Position numbers and translations under genes: made by a program. Shown one piece after another: positions 48,701 to 58,936 of a stretch of 64,000 nt of DNA. The notes under the pieces were generated by a model that was not told the DNA's origin, searched no databases, and worked only from the letters and a program-made list of their open reading frames with translations. Origin of the DNA: Macrostomum hystrix (Eukaryota; Platyhelminthes; Macrostomidae); the NCBI GenBank assembly GCA_950097015.1, contig CATNEN010000014.1, positions 992,001-1,056,000 on the forward strand, read 5' to 3'. The stretch's first letter is position 1. Each line of letters begins with the position of its first letter.

Positions 48701-51700
48701 CTGGGAATGGATTAGAATAGGCAACTGAAGGACTGGGAATGGATTAGAATAGGCAACTGAAGGACTGGGAATGGATTAGAATAAGCAACTGAATGACTGG
48801 GAATGGATTAGAATAGGCAACTGAAGGACTGGAAATGGATTAGAATAGGCAAATGAAGGACTAGGAATGGATTAGAATAGGCAACTGAAGGACTAGGAAT
48901 GGATTAGAATAGGCAACTGAATGACTGGGAAGGGATTAGCGGAGGCAACTGAAGGACTGGGAAGGGATTAGCTAGACATCTGAAGTGTGGGAAACGACCA
49001 ACAAAGGCCTATTGAAAGTGTCGAGTGCATTCCTTACACTTGCACTACAACAGGGCATATAGAGCGGTGAAACCGTGCAACAATGGCCTGGTCTATTTTA
49101 GTCTCAGAAGTAGCAAAGCCAAGACAATATTATCCCAGTAGCAAAGCAAGAGCAGGCCATAAGCTTGCAGCCACTCGAAGTCAACAGCGCTAGTCCCGCT
49201 CTACTCGCCCAGCGTCAATAAAGCATATAACGCAAGTACGCAGCAGTGCTGGCAGCATAGCTAGGCGTAGCAGAATTGCGCGGCCAAAACGGTGAACAAA
49301 AAACTGGGAGAAATGCTGTAGAAAAAGAAAGAGAGAGAAAATGAGAGAAACGGAGACGGGGATTGGGAGGCCGGACTAGCGCGCCTTCCCCCACCGCCAA
49401 CAGTAAGTTTTACAGTGAAGGCACCAAGAGGCCAAGGACCGAAGGGAGGGCAGGGCAGGGCTAAGAAGGGAACAACGGGACCAAGCAACAGCAGCGGCAC
49501 AGTTGGCACTCCCCAAATTCAAGCCATTTCTTCCAGTCCTGCCCCCCCCCGAAGCAGACAAATCCCAATTTCTTCTCTACGCAGCCGCCCATTTTCCTCC
49601 CATGCTATAGCCTCTCCAAACAAGTCGCCCCGCAGCCCGCAGTGGCATAAGCTGCAGGACTGGCTCCCTCGGCCTTCTCCCCCACCTTGTCTTCCCACTG
49701 CGTATTTCCTGCCTTACTAGCCCGGCCCGCAGCGCCCCTCTGCCCCGCTGCCTGCCCAGAAAACTACAGGGGAAGCTCCGGTGGGCCAGCGGAACCCGGT
49801 GCCGCATCCCTTCAGGCTTATGTCGCCAAGCGGTTCGCAGAAACCGGGGCCCGCGCTAATTGGACGCTGAAGCCCAGGTGATTGCCCCGAGTGGAATGAG
49901 GCAGAGCTGGGCCAGAACCATTCCTAACGAATGCTGTCTGTCTGACTGTCTGAGAAAACTGAAGTTTATAAATGCTGTCAACAGAAGCTGATAGATCTAA
50001 TAGAAGCGAATTGGTTTGCACCAGGCCTGTAAGGTCACAGCCAGAGTACTTTGGAAACTATGGGTCAGCGCTAATCTTCAGGGCTAATCTTCAGGTCGTT
50101 ACACTGGGGTTGTTCAAGTCTGCCATTTTCTGGAGGTTTAATCATACTCAGGCCCGCCATTCCCTGAAGGTTTAATAATCTTCAGGTCCGCCATTCAATG
50201 AGGGTTTAATCCTCTTTAGGTCCGCCATTAAATGAGGGTTTAATCATCTTCAGGTCCGCCATTCCATGAGGGTTTAATCCTCTTCAGGGCCGCCATTCCA
50301 TGAGGGTTTAATCCTCTTCAGGGCCGCCATTCCATGAGGGTTTAATCATCTTCAGGTCCGCCATTCCATGAGGGTTTAATCCTCTTCAGGGCCGCCATTC
50401 CATGAGGGTTTAATCCTCTTCAGGTCCGCCATTCCATGAGGGTTTAATCCTCTTGAAAGGTTCTTCAGGCCCACCATAACATTGCACGTCGAAGGTTCTT
50501 AGGGTTTCATTTTCCATGAGAGTTGAATAATCCCGGCAAATAAAATTATTAACGTCGCTTGTTTACAAACAAAATGGAGCGATGTAAGACATTTTAAATC
50601 CAAAGACAGCAAACGCGAGCTCACCAGCTAGTCTGAGAGCGGACATTCTTTGCAGCTCCGGCTCCTGCAGCCATTTCCACATTCGCCGGAAAGTCTCCCG
50701 GCCAGACTTCAGCTTGCTCCAGGGCTTGGGATTACGCAACAGGTCAGACAGAGTTCCCTGGCTGCGGCAGAGCACCCGCTGTGCAAACACTGCCTGCGGA
50801 ATGCTGTACCGCTTGAGCTCTGAGCTGATGCGGTGGGCCAACTCCTTGGTGTTGATTTCCTCGCCATCAGAGGCTGAGCTGCAAGCCAGGGCTGATGAAG
50901 CTGCAGTGGCATCTAGAACACTCGAATCGTCAGCTGGTGAGAGCTGCTGCCGCTGCTGATGCTGCAGCTCAGATGTTGCAACATGGGATACCACAGTGCC
51001 AAGGCCTGGTGCATTTGATGAAGCTGTACAGGTAAGAAAGGAGTCCAGTTGAGTTAATATTTCGTTAAATTTGCTTCATTACATTTATTTTCACAAACAA
51101 AATATCTAATAGAATAAAACAAGAAATATATTGTAGCAAATATTTCAATGAAACTGATTCAAGCCATATCTATTGTAAAGACTTAAAAATGAAAAGAATT
51201 AAAAATGAAAATGAAATTCAAGCAATGATAGCAATAATTGTGAAATATAAAATAATTAATAAGCCATAAAAACAAGGATAAATGTACTAAATTTAATACA
51301 TTTTAAATTACTTTGTCATATTATGGCATACATTTATAAAACAAAGGGCACTATCTATGATTATTCTGCAATTTTTAACTGGACAAATGAAAAAACTTAG
51401 ATCAGGAAAATATATAAAATTTACTAGTTTGATAATAGGCCAATATATCTATTGATCTTGAAATATTAATTTAATATTACATGCTTAATGATATAAATAA
51501 AATAGTTAGTTAAAAAACACAGAAAAAAAAAAATATTTATATTTAATTATTGGGCAATATATAATTTTTATAGATCAATTTTAACCTAAAACTAGCTAAA
51601 TCTATATAATAACCTCGGCAATGTTGAGGTTTCCTTCGCGATATTATTTTTTAAATGGATTTGAATTCGCGCGTCCACAGAGATGTTTAATATGACGGCC

Positions 51701-53205
51701 TGACGGCATTGAGGGGACCTGGGCCCATGCAAAGGCGAAGTTCAGGTCCATGCACAGAACCTCGGCCGGACTCTTCAAAAGCCACCTGGAGGAATTTCTC
51801 TGGCGCCGCCTGTACCCGGCCAATGCTTTCGGAGCTGTACTGTACTGGGTGTCACACTACTACCCGCTGTGACTTCTCTGTGTCTGTCTCTGTCTCTGTG
51901 AACTAAAACTGCCCTGAACTGTTTATCGTTATCGTTGTTTATCGTTGTTTATCATTGTTTATCATTGATATTACGTCATATTAATCATCTCCGTGAACGC
52001 GAATTCAAATCCATTTGAAAAATAATATAGCAAAAGAAACCTCAACATTGCCATAACCTCATACATAATTATATTTTTCCTTAATTATAAAGTGCCACTT
52101 TGGGCTTGCAAATTATAGGTATAATTATATAAATAGTGTAATGGTTTTTCAAAAAGCACTTAATAAATATACATCTAGCAAAAAGCACAAACTAATAAAT
52201 CTTAATACACTCACCAATAAACTCAGATTTCACATCAGGCTTCAGCTCAGAAGATTCAGGTTGGATAAAGTAAGAGTTGGTCAAAATATGACTAGATGTT
52301 GAAAGATCTTGTTGTTGCTGCTGTTGCTGATAAGAGCTTTGTTGAATATAATTACTAGTTTGGCCTTGTGTTTGTAAAAATGTTTGACCAAGAGGCACTG
52401 TTGCCTGTAGATTTAATGGCACAAGGTTAAATTTGCTAAGATCACTTGCAGTGGTAGTATTCATGCCATAGCCTCCTTGCTTAAATTCTAAGCCATTAAC
52501 TAAAGGCACATGGTTTGAGAATGATTTCATTTCCATTGCAGTAACAAATGGCTTTACATCTTGAAGCCCATATGTTGCACTACCAGGATGCTGGGCTATT
52601 GAGTAGCCACTTGAGGCATGGGCCATAGTTGGGTTACTATACTTGTCAGCTGTCGAAGTAATTGATGACAAAGATCCAATTGAAGCATAAGTCATGCCAA
52701 ACGGAGGGCTGACTCGACCACCATTTAATGTGTATGAATCACTTCTGTAACTTGATGTAGAATCTAGCATGCCACCATCAGCTAGATTGATTGGCAATTC
52801 AATTCCTGTTGAATTCAAAGAACTAGCTTGTGAAATTAGATTTGTGGCAGCTGAAGTTACCATTAGATTCTCAGGTTGTTGCTGCACTGGCAATGAAAGA
52901 GATGGCGCTGCCAGTAGCAATGGCCCAGCAGTAGCAAGCTGATTTGGATCAACATTAATAAGAGTGATTGTCACAGTTTGGTTTTCAGCTGAGCCATCTA
53001 GCTTTGGTAGGCTGATTGCTTGAATTATTTGGGTCAGCTGATCATGTGTCCACGCTACATTCTGAGGCAATTGTGATGATATCGTGGGGTTGGCCATAAG
53101 CTCAGGTATGCTTATAGCTGCACCAAATGTTTGTGATGACACCTGAACGTTTCCATTGGTCAGGAGAGCAGTTACAGGCTGAGCTTGGACTTCCATCGCT
53201 CTCAT
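45724..53205 (-). CDS. ONECUT-family transcription factor (CUT domain plus homeodomain)
   Basis: A nuclear DNA-binding protein of the HNF6/ONECUT class. Minus-strand exons are 53205-52215, 51023-50625, an optional 46573-46517, and 46436-45724. The product is about 700 residues, or 719 with the small exon. Exon 1 encodes a Gln/Ser-rich N-terminus containing TYASIGSLSSITSTADKY, similar to the conserved YTTLTPLQPLPPISTVSDK region of ONECUT proteins. The CUT domain follows, with EEINTKELAHRISSELKRYS, SQGTLSDLLRNPKPW and MWKWLQEPELQRMSALRLA. The last exon begins CKRKE and carries the homeodomain with KKPRLVFTDIQRRTLHAIF and VANFFMNARRR. Phe48 and Met50 are the class hallmarks. Translation could start at 53205 or at 53196, which has the better context (G at -3 and +4). 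Exon 1 lies in AT-rich DNA; the later exons are GC-rich. Confidence 0.94.
46517..46573 (-). CDS. Possible 57-nt cassette exon of ONECUT
   Basis: On the minus strand TAATTTCAG precedes 46573 and GTGAGTGC follows 46517. The 57 nt keep phase 1 at both ends and encode 19 residues (EAFTAKEDSASDRTVGARV) without a stop. They would fall in the linker exactly between CUT-domain exon and homeodomain exon, where ONECUT proteins normally join LA to ACKRK. It is therefore likely to be an alternative or lineage-specific exon. Splice-site quality and frame are seen; use is inferred. Confidence 0.55.
46704..47128 (-). repeat. 20-bp minisatellite in ONECUT intron
   Basis: About 21 copies of CCACCCAGTCCTTCCCAATG (plus strand) with CATCC, TTACC and CCACCCTAATG variants. 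It lies in the intron before the homeodomain exon. Confidence 0.95.
47632..48970 (-). repeat. 32-bp minisatellite in ONECUT intron
   Basis: About 41 copies of a 32-bp unit with core GGCAACTGAAGGACTGGGAA followed by TGGATTAGAATA; GAATGACTGG is the main variant. A distinctive run of variant units (including GGCAAATGAAGGACTAGG) at about 48044-48237 recurs at about 48783-48970. The offset is 736 bp, exactly 23 units, showing that the array grew by a large internal duplication. Confidence 0.95.
49000..50144 (-). other. Unique part of ONECUT intron
   Basis: No nested gene was recognised on either strand. This is the only long non-repetitive stretch of this intron (46574-50624) apart from 47129-47631. 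Confidence 0.45.
50145..50460 (-). repeat. 34-bp minisatellite in ONECUT intron
   Basis: About nine copies of a unit with core GCCATTCCATGAGGGTTTAA followed by TCCTCTTCAGG; the flanking copies are diverged. It sits about 165 bp inside the intron from the CUT-exon donor. Confidence 0.93.
51024..51608 (-). other. AT-rich part of ONECUT intron 1
   Basis: The intron between exon 1 and the CUT exon runs 51024-52214. This part is strongly AT-rich with no gene or repeat structure recognised. The Merlin element follows. Confidence 0.55.
51617..52052. mobile_element. Merlin-type DNA transposon, deletion derivative
   Basis: A 436-bp element in ONECUT intron 1. Terminal inverted repeats of about 80 bp (51617-51697 and 51973-52052) begin GGCAATGTTGAGGTTTC on both strands and match with about ten differences. 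The perfect 8-bp direct repeat ATAACCTC flanks it at 51609-51616 and 52053-52060. Between the TIRs is the C-terminal end of a transposase frame. GG-starting TIRs, an 8-bp target duplication and an IS1016/ISXO2-like C-terminus together point to the Merlin superfamily. The internal deletion removes the DDE catalytic part, so it is non-autonomous. Confidence 0.85.
51711..51872 (+). pseudogene. C-terminal fragment of Merlin/ISXO2-like transposase
   Basis: The plus-strand frame 51711-51872 encodes 53 residues and a TGA stop. It contains EGTWAHAKAKFRSMH, then SHLEEFLWRRLYP, and ends VSHYYPL. The pattern EG.W...K...R.M...S......LEEFLWR matches the C-terminus of ISXO2/IS1595-type DDE transposases by recollection of the family. 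The catalytic DDE residues would lie upstream and have been deleted. It has no role in the host gene; it is antisense to ONECUT. Confidence 0.75.
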
Positions 53206-54420
53206 GAAAATCAAAAGCAATCAATAAAGCTCACTTATTCATTGCACTTAGGTGTGCTATAATTTGACTAAGCTGTCTCAAAGGTGGAAAACAGTCAATG
53301 CCGGTCAATAAATTTGACGGAGAATTTCCGAGGCTTTACTTTAGAGCGTGAAGCAGACTGCGCAAACATCAAGATGCGCAGTCTGCGCATCTACAGATCT
53401 ACATCACAAAGTAGATCTGTAATAGTGTTACTTATTTAGAACAGTATATGTTTATCTTATTAACTTAAGTTCAAAGAAAAATCGCTCGTCTTCTATTTTT
53501 TAAGCAAAAAAAACTGGTATAAACATAGGCTTTTGTTATAATGAAAAACCTTTCTTAGAAACAACGTGTCAAACTTAATTCAGTTAGTGACATGGTCAAC
53601 TCAGCAGCTTTTTGCTATCACAGACACTACTGTACACTATATGCTTCTAAAGATTTAAAATAATCAAATTTTGATGGTTTGATGGTTTGATGATTTGCCT
53701 GATATTTGAGCACAAATTTCACTATATTCGTGCTCAATATCTCGCTTCAGTACATATTATTGCCCTATCCGTAGTCCACTCCCCGAAGTTGCAGCCTCAG
53801 TGGCTGGACTTCCCGTAGAAAGCGCGCCTGCAGCCGCTTGCTGCTAGTTTGACCAACTAAGGTAGTCAGGCCAGGAGGGTTGAGCAAGAAGGGCGCATTG
53901 TCTGACCCAGAGGTAAAGGGATTCACCCACTCCTCTAAAGCGAAGCGAGTTCAAAGTTTTAAAAAGTTAACAGTACAAACCCTTTCTTACATTGAAGAGG
54001 TAAATCCAATTTTTGTTAAAAAATCATGGATCTTTGGGCTTGTTGCTTACGAATTCTATGGTTTAGTCTACGTTTCCTGCTCAAGATCTTTTTGCATCTT
54101 TCTGCCTATCAACCCGCTTTTTCGGCAATTTAGTGCACACAGTTCAAATTTGCAAAAGTATCTCTTCCTTATTCATTACGTTATGTTATATTATTTTTGG
54201 CTATATACAATGGTGGACCTAGCTCTCGATGTTTCAAAATACCGGCGATGCACGTTAAATTTCGCAATCAAAATTATTGAATAAGTATTGAACCCCTTTG
54301 TTTTGAATCAATCAAATCCAAAAATCGAGACTGTTGCTCGCATCGCTTTAAAAAACAGTAATTATGCGACGTAGCTGTTCAGTGTCACAATGAGTTTTAA
54401 GATTGCCACAAAAATATGCC
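53206..54420. other. ONECUT upstream region
   Basis: No supported gene. Probably includes the ONECUT 5' UTR or promoter. A cluster of perfect short hairpins lies at 53355-53420. An open frame at 53853-54284 (+) has no ATG start and no recognisable domain, and is not called. Confidence 0.45.
53355..53420. repeat. Nested hairpin cluster upstream of ONECUT
   Basis: Three overlapping perfect inverted repeats: AGACTGCGCA (53355-53364) with TGCGCAGTCT (53375-53384); AGATGCGCA (53372-53380) with TGCGCATCT (53384-53392); and ACAGATCTAC (53393-53402) with GTAGATCTGT (53411-53420). They lie about 150-215 bp upstream of the ONECUT start. The first two could form alternative, mutually exclusive hairpins. 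Confidence 0.85.
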
Positions 54421-54434
54421 ACAGTCAAAATTTG

Positions 54435-54900
54435 TCTATGGGCTGCAGAAACTCTCCAGCTGGCGCAGCTCCGAAGTGCTCAGAGCGTCCATAGCAATGG
54501 CAGAGCAAACCATCCGACCACCGAGCTCAAAGATGTGTCGCGTTATCAAGGCCCAGTCGAAGACACCTAGGTAAGGCAGTCCCAGCCCAATTAAAATTGT
54601 TCAGGGTCTTTCCCGTGAACACTACAGCGGCCGACACAAGATGAGCAACGTTGTTAGTGGACAGCGAAGTGGGAATAGACTGTCTCGTCTGCTTGAAGTC
54701 AGGAAATGCAGGCTGACTCGGAAACGGGTGTTCAACCCACAAATGCTAAGCTGACCTGCACGGTCGCCGAATCTACCTGAAAAACCACCAGAGCAGTCGT
54801 GGAAGTAGTGGTAGTTCTGCTGGTGGTATGTTCGCATCAGCACTTTGGCAAAGAAGGTGAAGTTTCTCGGATGGTCTAGATAAGTGGCAGCCAGTGTCCC
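54435..54900 (-). pseudogene. Broken paralogue of the mucin-like gene (C-terminal domain)
   Basis: Minus-strand similarity to the C-terminal domain of the gene at 59529-61606. The segment 54601-54900 matches 59732-60023 almost exactly (three substitutions and one 8-bp insertion near 54744-54752 by eye). The insertion breaks the frame. The distal part, 54600-54435, is related but much more diverged. It lacks the YLNQSNLATES segment, is frame-shifted after LGLDNATHL, and then resumes as ALSTSELRQLESFC against ALSIPELQQLDSFC. No splice-linked N-terminal part is found. The similarity ends abruptly at 54900. Confidence 0.85.
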
Positions 54901-55339
54901 AGAGGACACGAAGAGGACAAACGCCTTTTGTATGCTGTCCAGGTGTGTGTCCCAATCACATTTTCCCTTAACAGTAGAAAGACTACGATGGTATTTCAAA
55001 TAAAAAATTTGTTTCCAAATCTTCTAAAATACGAGTATTCACCAATCGCCATAAAATCCAGAATACAGGCTGAAGCTTTCCGCTCTCTCAGGTGAAACAA
55101 CTTCCAGAATTACAAAACATCGGAATCGTCAAGATAATCAACGATTATTGTCCTGTGACTTGTGGCAAAAACGATCATTGTAGAACAATTTTCTGCTCAC
55201 GAAATTTATTTATCACATAACACTGTCGGCTATTATTGTTGATTACATTGTATTGTTACCATCTGCCGCACCGCGCCGGACCACCCCATCGCCTGTGCAT
55301 AGACTTAATGGGAGGCACAAGTCTACACCGCTGCACCTG

Positions 55340-56100
55340 CTGTGACCCTTTCTGTCACTGGGTCATGGCAACAACCGAGCTTTTCGGCCCGCCGGGAGAC
55401 CCTCATCGCCAGCCTCGTCCAGCCCAGAGACGTCGCTCGCCTTCATGCCACTTCGACGCCTGGACTCCGCTGCCGTGTTCCGATCGGCCTTCCTTGCAGC
55501 CGCGACGGAACCCGCATAGCATACATCGAGCTGGCTGCCGCTGTCAGCCTGCGGCTGGGACCTGCAAGTGCCGGTAGCCGCTTGATGCCAGGGGCGACCA
55601 CGCCCTAACTTGTGTCGAGCGTTTCCGGCGGCACGATGAGCTCAATGCGCGGATCCGTGACCTGCTGCTGGGTGAACCTGGCGGTCCTGGAGCCCGCTGG
55701 CCTGTCCGGGAGCGACTCCCGCCGGTTCGACGGCGTTACTGTGGCGTTCGAGCGGGGTCTGCCGTTGGCCTGGGACGCGAAAGTCACTCACACTTGCGCC
55801 CCCAGCCAACCTGCACACCTCTGCTGTCGCCCTTTCGCGCCTTCGCAGCAGCAGCCGAGGCGCGCAAGGCCGCCAAGTAAGTTGCCGAACTCTGCAACCG
55901 CCAGGACTTCCGCCCGTTTGACGTCGAGACGCTGGGCGCATTCGGCCCGCACGCGCTCGAGCTGATCGACACCCTGGCCTCCCCCATCCGCACCTCCCCC
56001 ATGCCGAATCCTCCGTCGCCTCGGCACCGCAGTGCAGGCGGCCAACGCCGTTGTGAGCAACGAGCTGCTTCCTTGTCCGCTTAATCCTCTTCACAAATTA
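55340..56100 (+). mobile_element. Degenerate LINE ORF2 C-terminal remnant
   Basis: A plus-strand remnant with several frameshifts and stops. Recognisable pieces are RVPIGLPCSRDGTRIAYIEL, then DARGDHALTCVERFRRHDEL in another frame, then SRRFDGVTVAFERGLPLAWD, ETLGAFGPHALELI and AVQAANAVVSN. This order and the C..C/H-like D.GDHALTC motif match the region after the reverse transcriptase in many non-LTR retrotransposons. The RT itself is absent, which fits 5' truncation or decay. An A/T-rich tail follows at about 56090-56120. The clade is not assigned. Confidence 0.72.
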
Positions 56101-56471
56101 AAATTAAACTAAATTTTTTTGTTTTTGTTTGAATTATTTGAGCTGTGAAATTATTAGTAATTGGATTTCTGAAAACGAAAATATATTGTTTTGCTTTTAT
56201 TGTTAATTATTTTATTTTTGAGCCAAAATGGATTCGCCAAGCTTAAGAGAGCAATGGTAGTTGTCTTTGTCACAAGGGTCTTCGACAAGAATTGCTGAAT
56301 ATCTCGACGATGCGGATGTCGGACGGCTTTGAAAGTTTGGAAAGGGTGGAAAGTTAGGATTCTTATGCTGAACTTTCAGGAAAATTGGTCATTTGGTTCG
56401 GGAGCTATCGCGAAGTAGGCAGCGGGTATTTGAAATGCCCCGTGGTCTTCCCCCACAGGGAAAATAGCGTG

Positions 56472-57172
56472 GTCTTCGGTGAGGTTGTTGTCGGTGAGGT
56501 TGATGTCGGTGAGGTTGTTGTCGGTGAAGTTGATGTCGGTGAGGTTGATGTCGGTGAGGTTGATGTCGGTGAGGTTGTTGTCGGTGAGGTTGATGTCGGT
56601 GAGGTTGTTGTCGGTGAGGTTGATGTCGGTGAGGTTGTTGTCGGTGAGGTTGTTGTCGGTGAGGTTGATGTCGGTGAGGTTGATGTCGGTGAGGTTGATG
56701 TCGGTGAGGTTGTTGTCGGTGAGGTTGTTGTCGGTGAGGTTGATGTCGGTGAGGTTGATGTCGGTGAGGTTGTTGTCGGTGAGGTTGTTGTCGGTGAGGT
56801 TGATGTCGGTGAGGTTGTTGTCGGTGAGGTTGTTGTCGGTGAGGTTGTTGTCCGTGAGGTTGTTGCTAGTGAGGTTGTTGTTGGTGAGGTTGATGTCGGT
56901 GAGGTTGTTGTCGGTGAGGTTGTTGTCGGTGAGGTTGTTGTCGGTGAGGTTGTTGTTAGTGAGGTTGTTGTTGGTGAGGTTGATGTCGGTGAGGTTGTTG
57001 TCGGTGAGGTTGTTGTCGGTGGGGTTGTTGTCGGTGAGGTTGTTGTTGGTGAGGTTGTTGTCGGTGAGGTTGTTGTCGGTGAGGTTGTTGTCAGTGAGGT
57101 TGTTGTCGGTGAGGTTGTTGTCAGTGAGGTTGTTGTCGGTGAGGTTGTTGTCGGTGAGGTTGTTGTTGCTAC
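56472..57172. repeat. 15-bp minisatellite related to the mucin-gene repeat
   Basis: About 46 copies of GTGAGGTTGTTGTCG with GATGTCG, TTGTTAG and TTGTTGG variants. The unit differs by one base from GTGTGGTTGTTGTCG, the coding repeat of the mucin-like gene at 60297-60750, in the same orientation. Long frames on both strands (for example DNNLT repeats on minus) are open because the period is a multiple of three. No splice-linked coding context was found. Confidence 0.95.
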
Positions 57173-57867
57173 TCTTTGTAGTCCTGGTGCACACTGATTG
57201 GCCTATCTTATGCATGTCGTTCAAAATTTCGATCAGGCTGGGAAATGAGTTTTAGAGGTCCTTCCTGCATTAAATATATATTTCTGAAAATCATTCGTGG
57301 ACACTACTCACAAGTGAAAGGAGATTTTCTGTCTATGCTGTGAGTCACTTTCAATACATGCTACTTCTAGGAGTAAGTAGTGCTGCACCTTGACATTTGC
57401 ATCCTCTTTGGTCTGGAATCGATAAAGTGTGAATCAGGAAAGTCGTCGATGTGCCAAAATATAATCCGGACGTGAACTCGCTTCATTGCTGTCGCAAGGC
57501 GGATGTGCGAGCTAGGATAAAGAATTGTTAAGCTTCATTCGAGATGTTTACATCCTAATGCCTTCCTACGCGTGTAGTTGGAATAGCACATTGTGCCTAG
57601 AACGGTGGCTAAAGTGGGATAAGCTGGCTTCATCCAACAGACTTTTATTTGTGGAGATGCTATTTGCAGTGGCGCTTCTGCAGCACTAACTTCCAGTTGG
57701 TTAATCTTCTGTCAGCCAAAGATCACCGAAAGTCGTATTTGCAAGCCTTGCAGTTGCTATTAGGCAATAAAACACCGCAGATCTCCCAAATGCAGTCACA
57801 CAATAGAGTGCTGCCCGTGAGAAGTTTCGATCTAAACATAGCCAAGTGAAGCCAGGTGAGAAGTTTA
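57173..57867. other. Spacer, no gene recognised
   Basis: About 700 bp of unique sequence; short frames only. Confidence 0.4.
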
Positions 57868-58936
57868 GAGGCCTGAGCAACTGAACCCTTGCTGGCTTCT
57901 CATCAGAGGCCTGAGCAACTGAACCCTTGCTGGCTTCTCATCAGAGGCCTGAGCAACTGAACCCTTGCTGGCTTCTCATCAGAGGCCTGAGCAACTGAAC
58001 CCTTGCTGGCTTCTCATCAGAGGCCTGAGCAACTGAACCCTTGCTGGCTTCTCATCAGAGGCCTGAGCAACTGAACCCTTGTTGGCTTCTCATCAGAGGC
58101 CTGAGCAACTGAACCCTTGCTGGCTTCTCATCAGAGGCCTGAGCAACTGAACCCTTGTTGGCTTCTCATCAGAGGCCTGAGCAACTGAACCCTTGTTGGC
58201 TTCTCATCAGAGGCCTGAGCAACTGAACCCTTGTTGGCTTCTCATCAGAGGCCTGAGCAACTGAACCCTTGTTGGCTTCTCATCAGTGGCCTGAGCAACT
58301 GAACCCTTGCAGGCTTCTCATCAGAGGCCTGAGCAACTGAACCCTTGTTGGCTTCTCATCAGAGGCCTGAGCAACTGAACCCTTGCTGGCTTCTCATCAG
58401 AGGCTTGAGCAACTGAACCCTTGCTGGCTTCTCATCAGAGGCCTGAGCAACTGAACCCTTGTTGGCTTCTCATCAGAGGCCTGAGCAACTGAACCCTTGC
58501 TGGCTTCTCATCAGAGGCCTGAGCAACTGAACCCTTGCTGGCTTCTCATCAGAGGCCTGAGCAACTGAACCCTTGCTGGCTTCTCATCAGAGGCTTGAGC
58601 AACTGAACCCTTGCTGGCTTCTCATCAGAGGCCTGAGCAACTGAACCCTTGCTGGCTTCTCATCAGAGGCCTGAGCAACTGAACCCTTGCTGGCTTCTCA
58701 TCAGAGGCTTGAGCAACTGAACCCTTGCAGGCTTCTCATCAGAGGCCTGAGCAACTGAACCCTTGCTGGCTTCTCATCAGAGGCCTGAGCAACTGAACCC
58801 TTGCTGGCTTCTCATCAGAGGCCTGAGCAACTGAACCCTTGCTGGCTTCTCATCAGAGGCCTGAGCAACTGAACCCTTGCTGGCTTCTCATCAGAGGCCT
58901 GAGCAACTGAACCCTTGCTGGCTTCTCGTTAGAGGC
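57868..58936. repeat. 38-bp minisatellite
   Basis: About 28 copies of a 38-bp unit with core GAGGCCTGAGCAACTGAACC followed by CTTGCTGGCTTCTCATCA. A GCTGG/GTTGG/GCAGG variant at one site is grouped in runs. The last unit degenerates at 58925-58936. Confidence 0.96.

Noticed and set aside
53853-54284. Plus-strand gene upstream of ONECUT
   Set aside because: No ATG start, no recognisable domain, AT-rich composition and no splice partners.
56376-57255. NNLTD-repeat or VGEV-repeat protein
   Set aside because: All frames of the 15-bp array are open and no start or splice context supports coding. It is described as a repeat related to the mucin gene.
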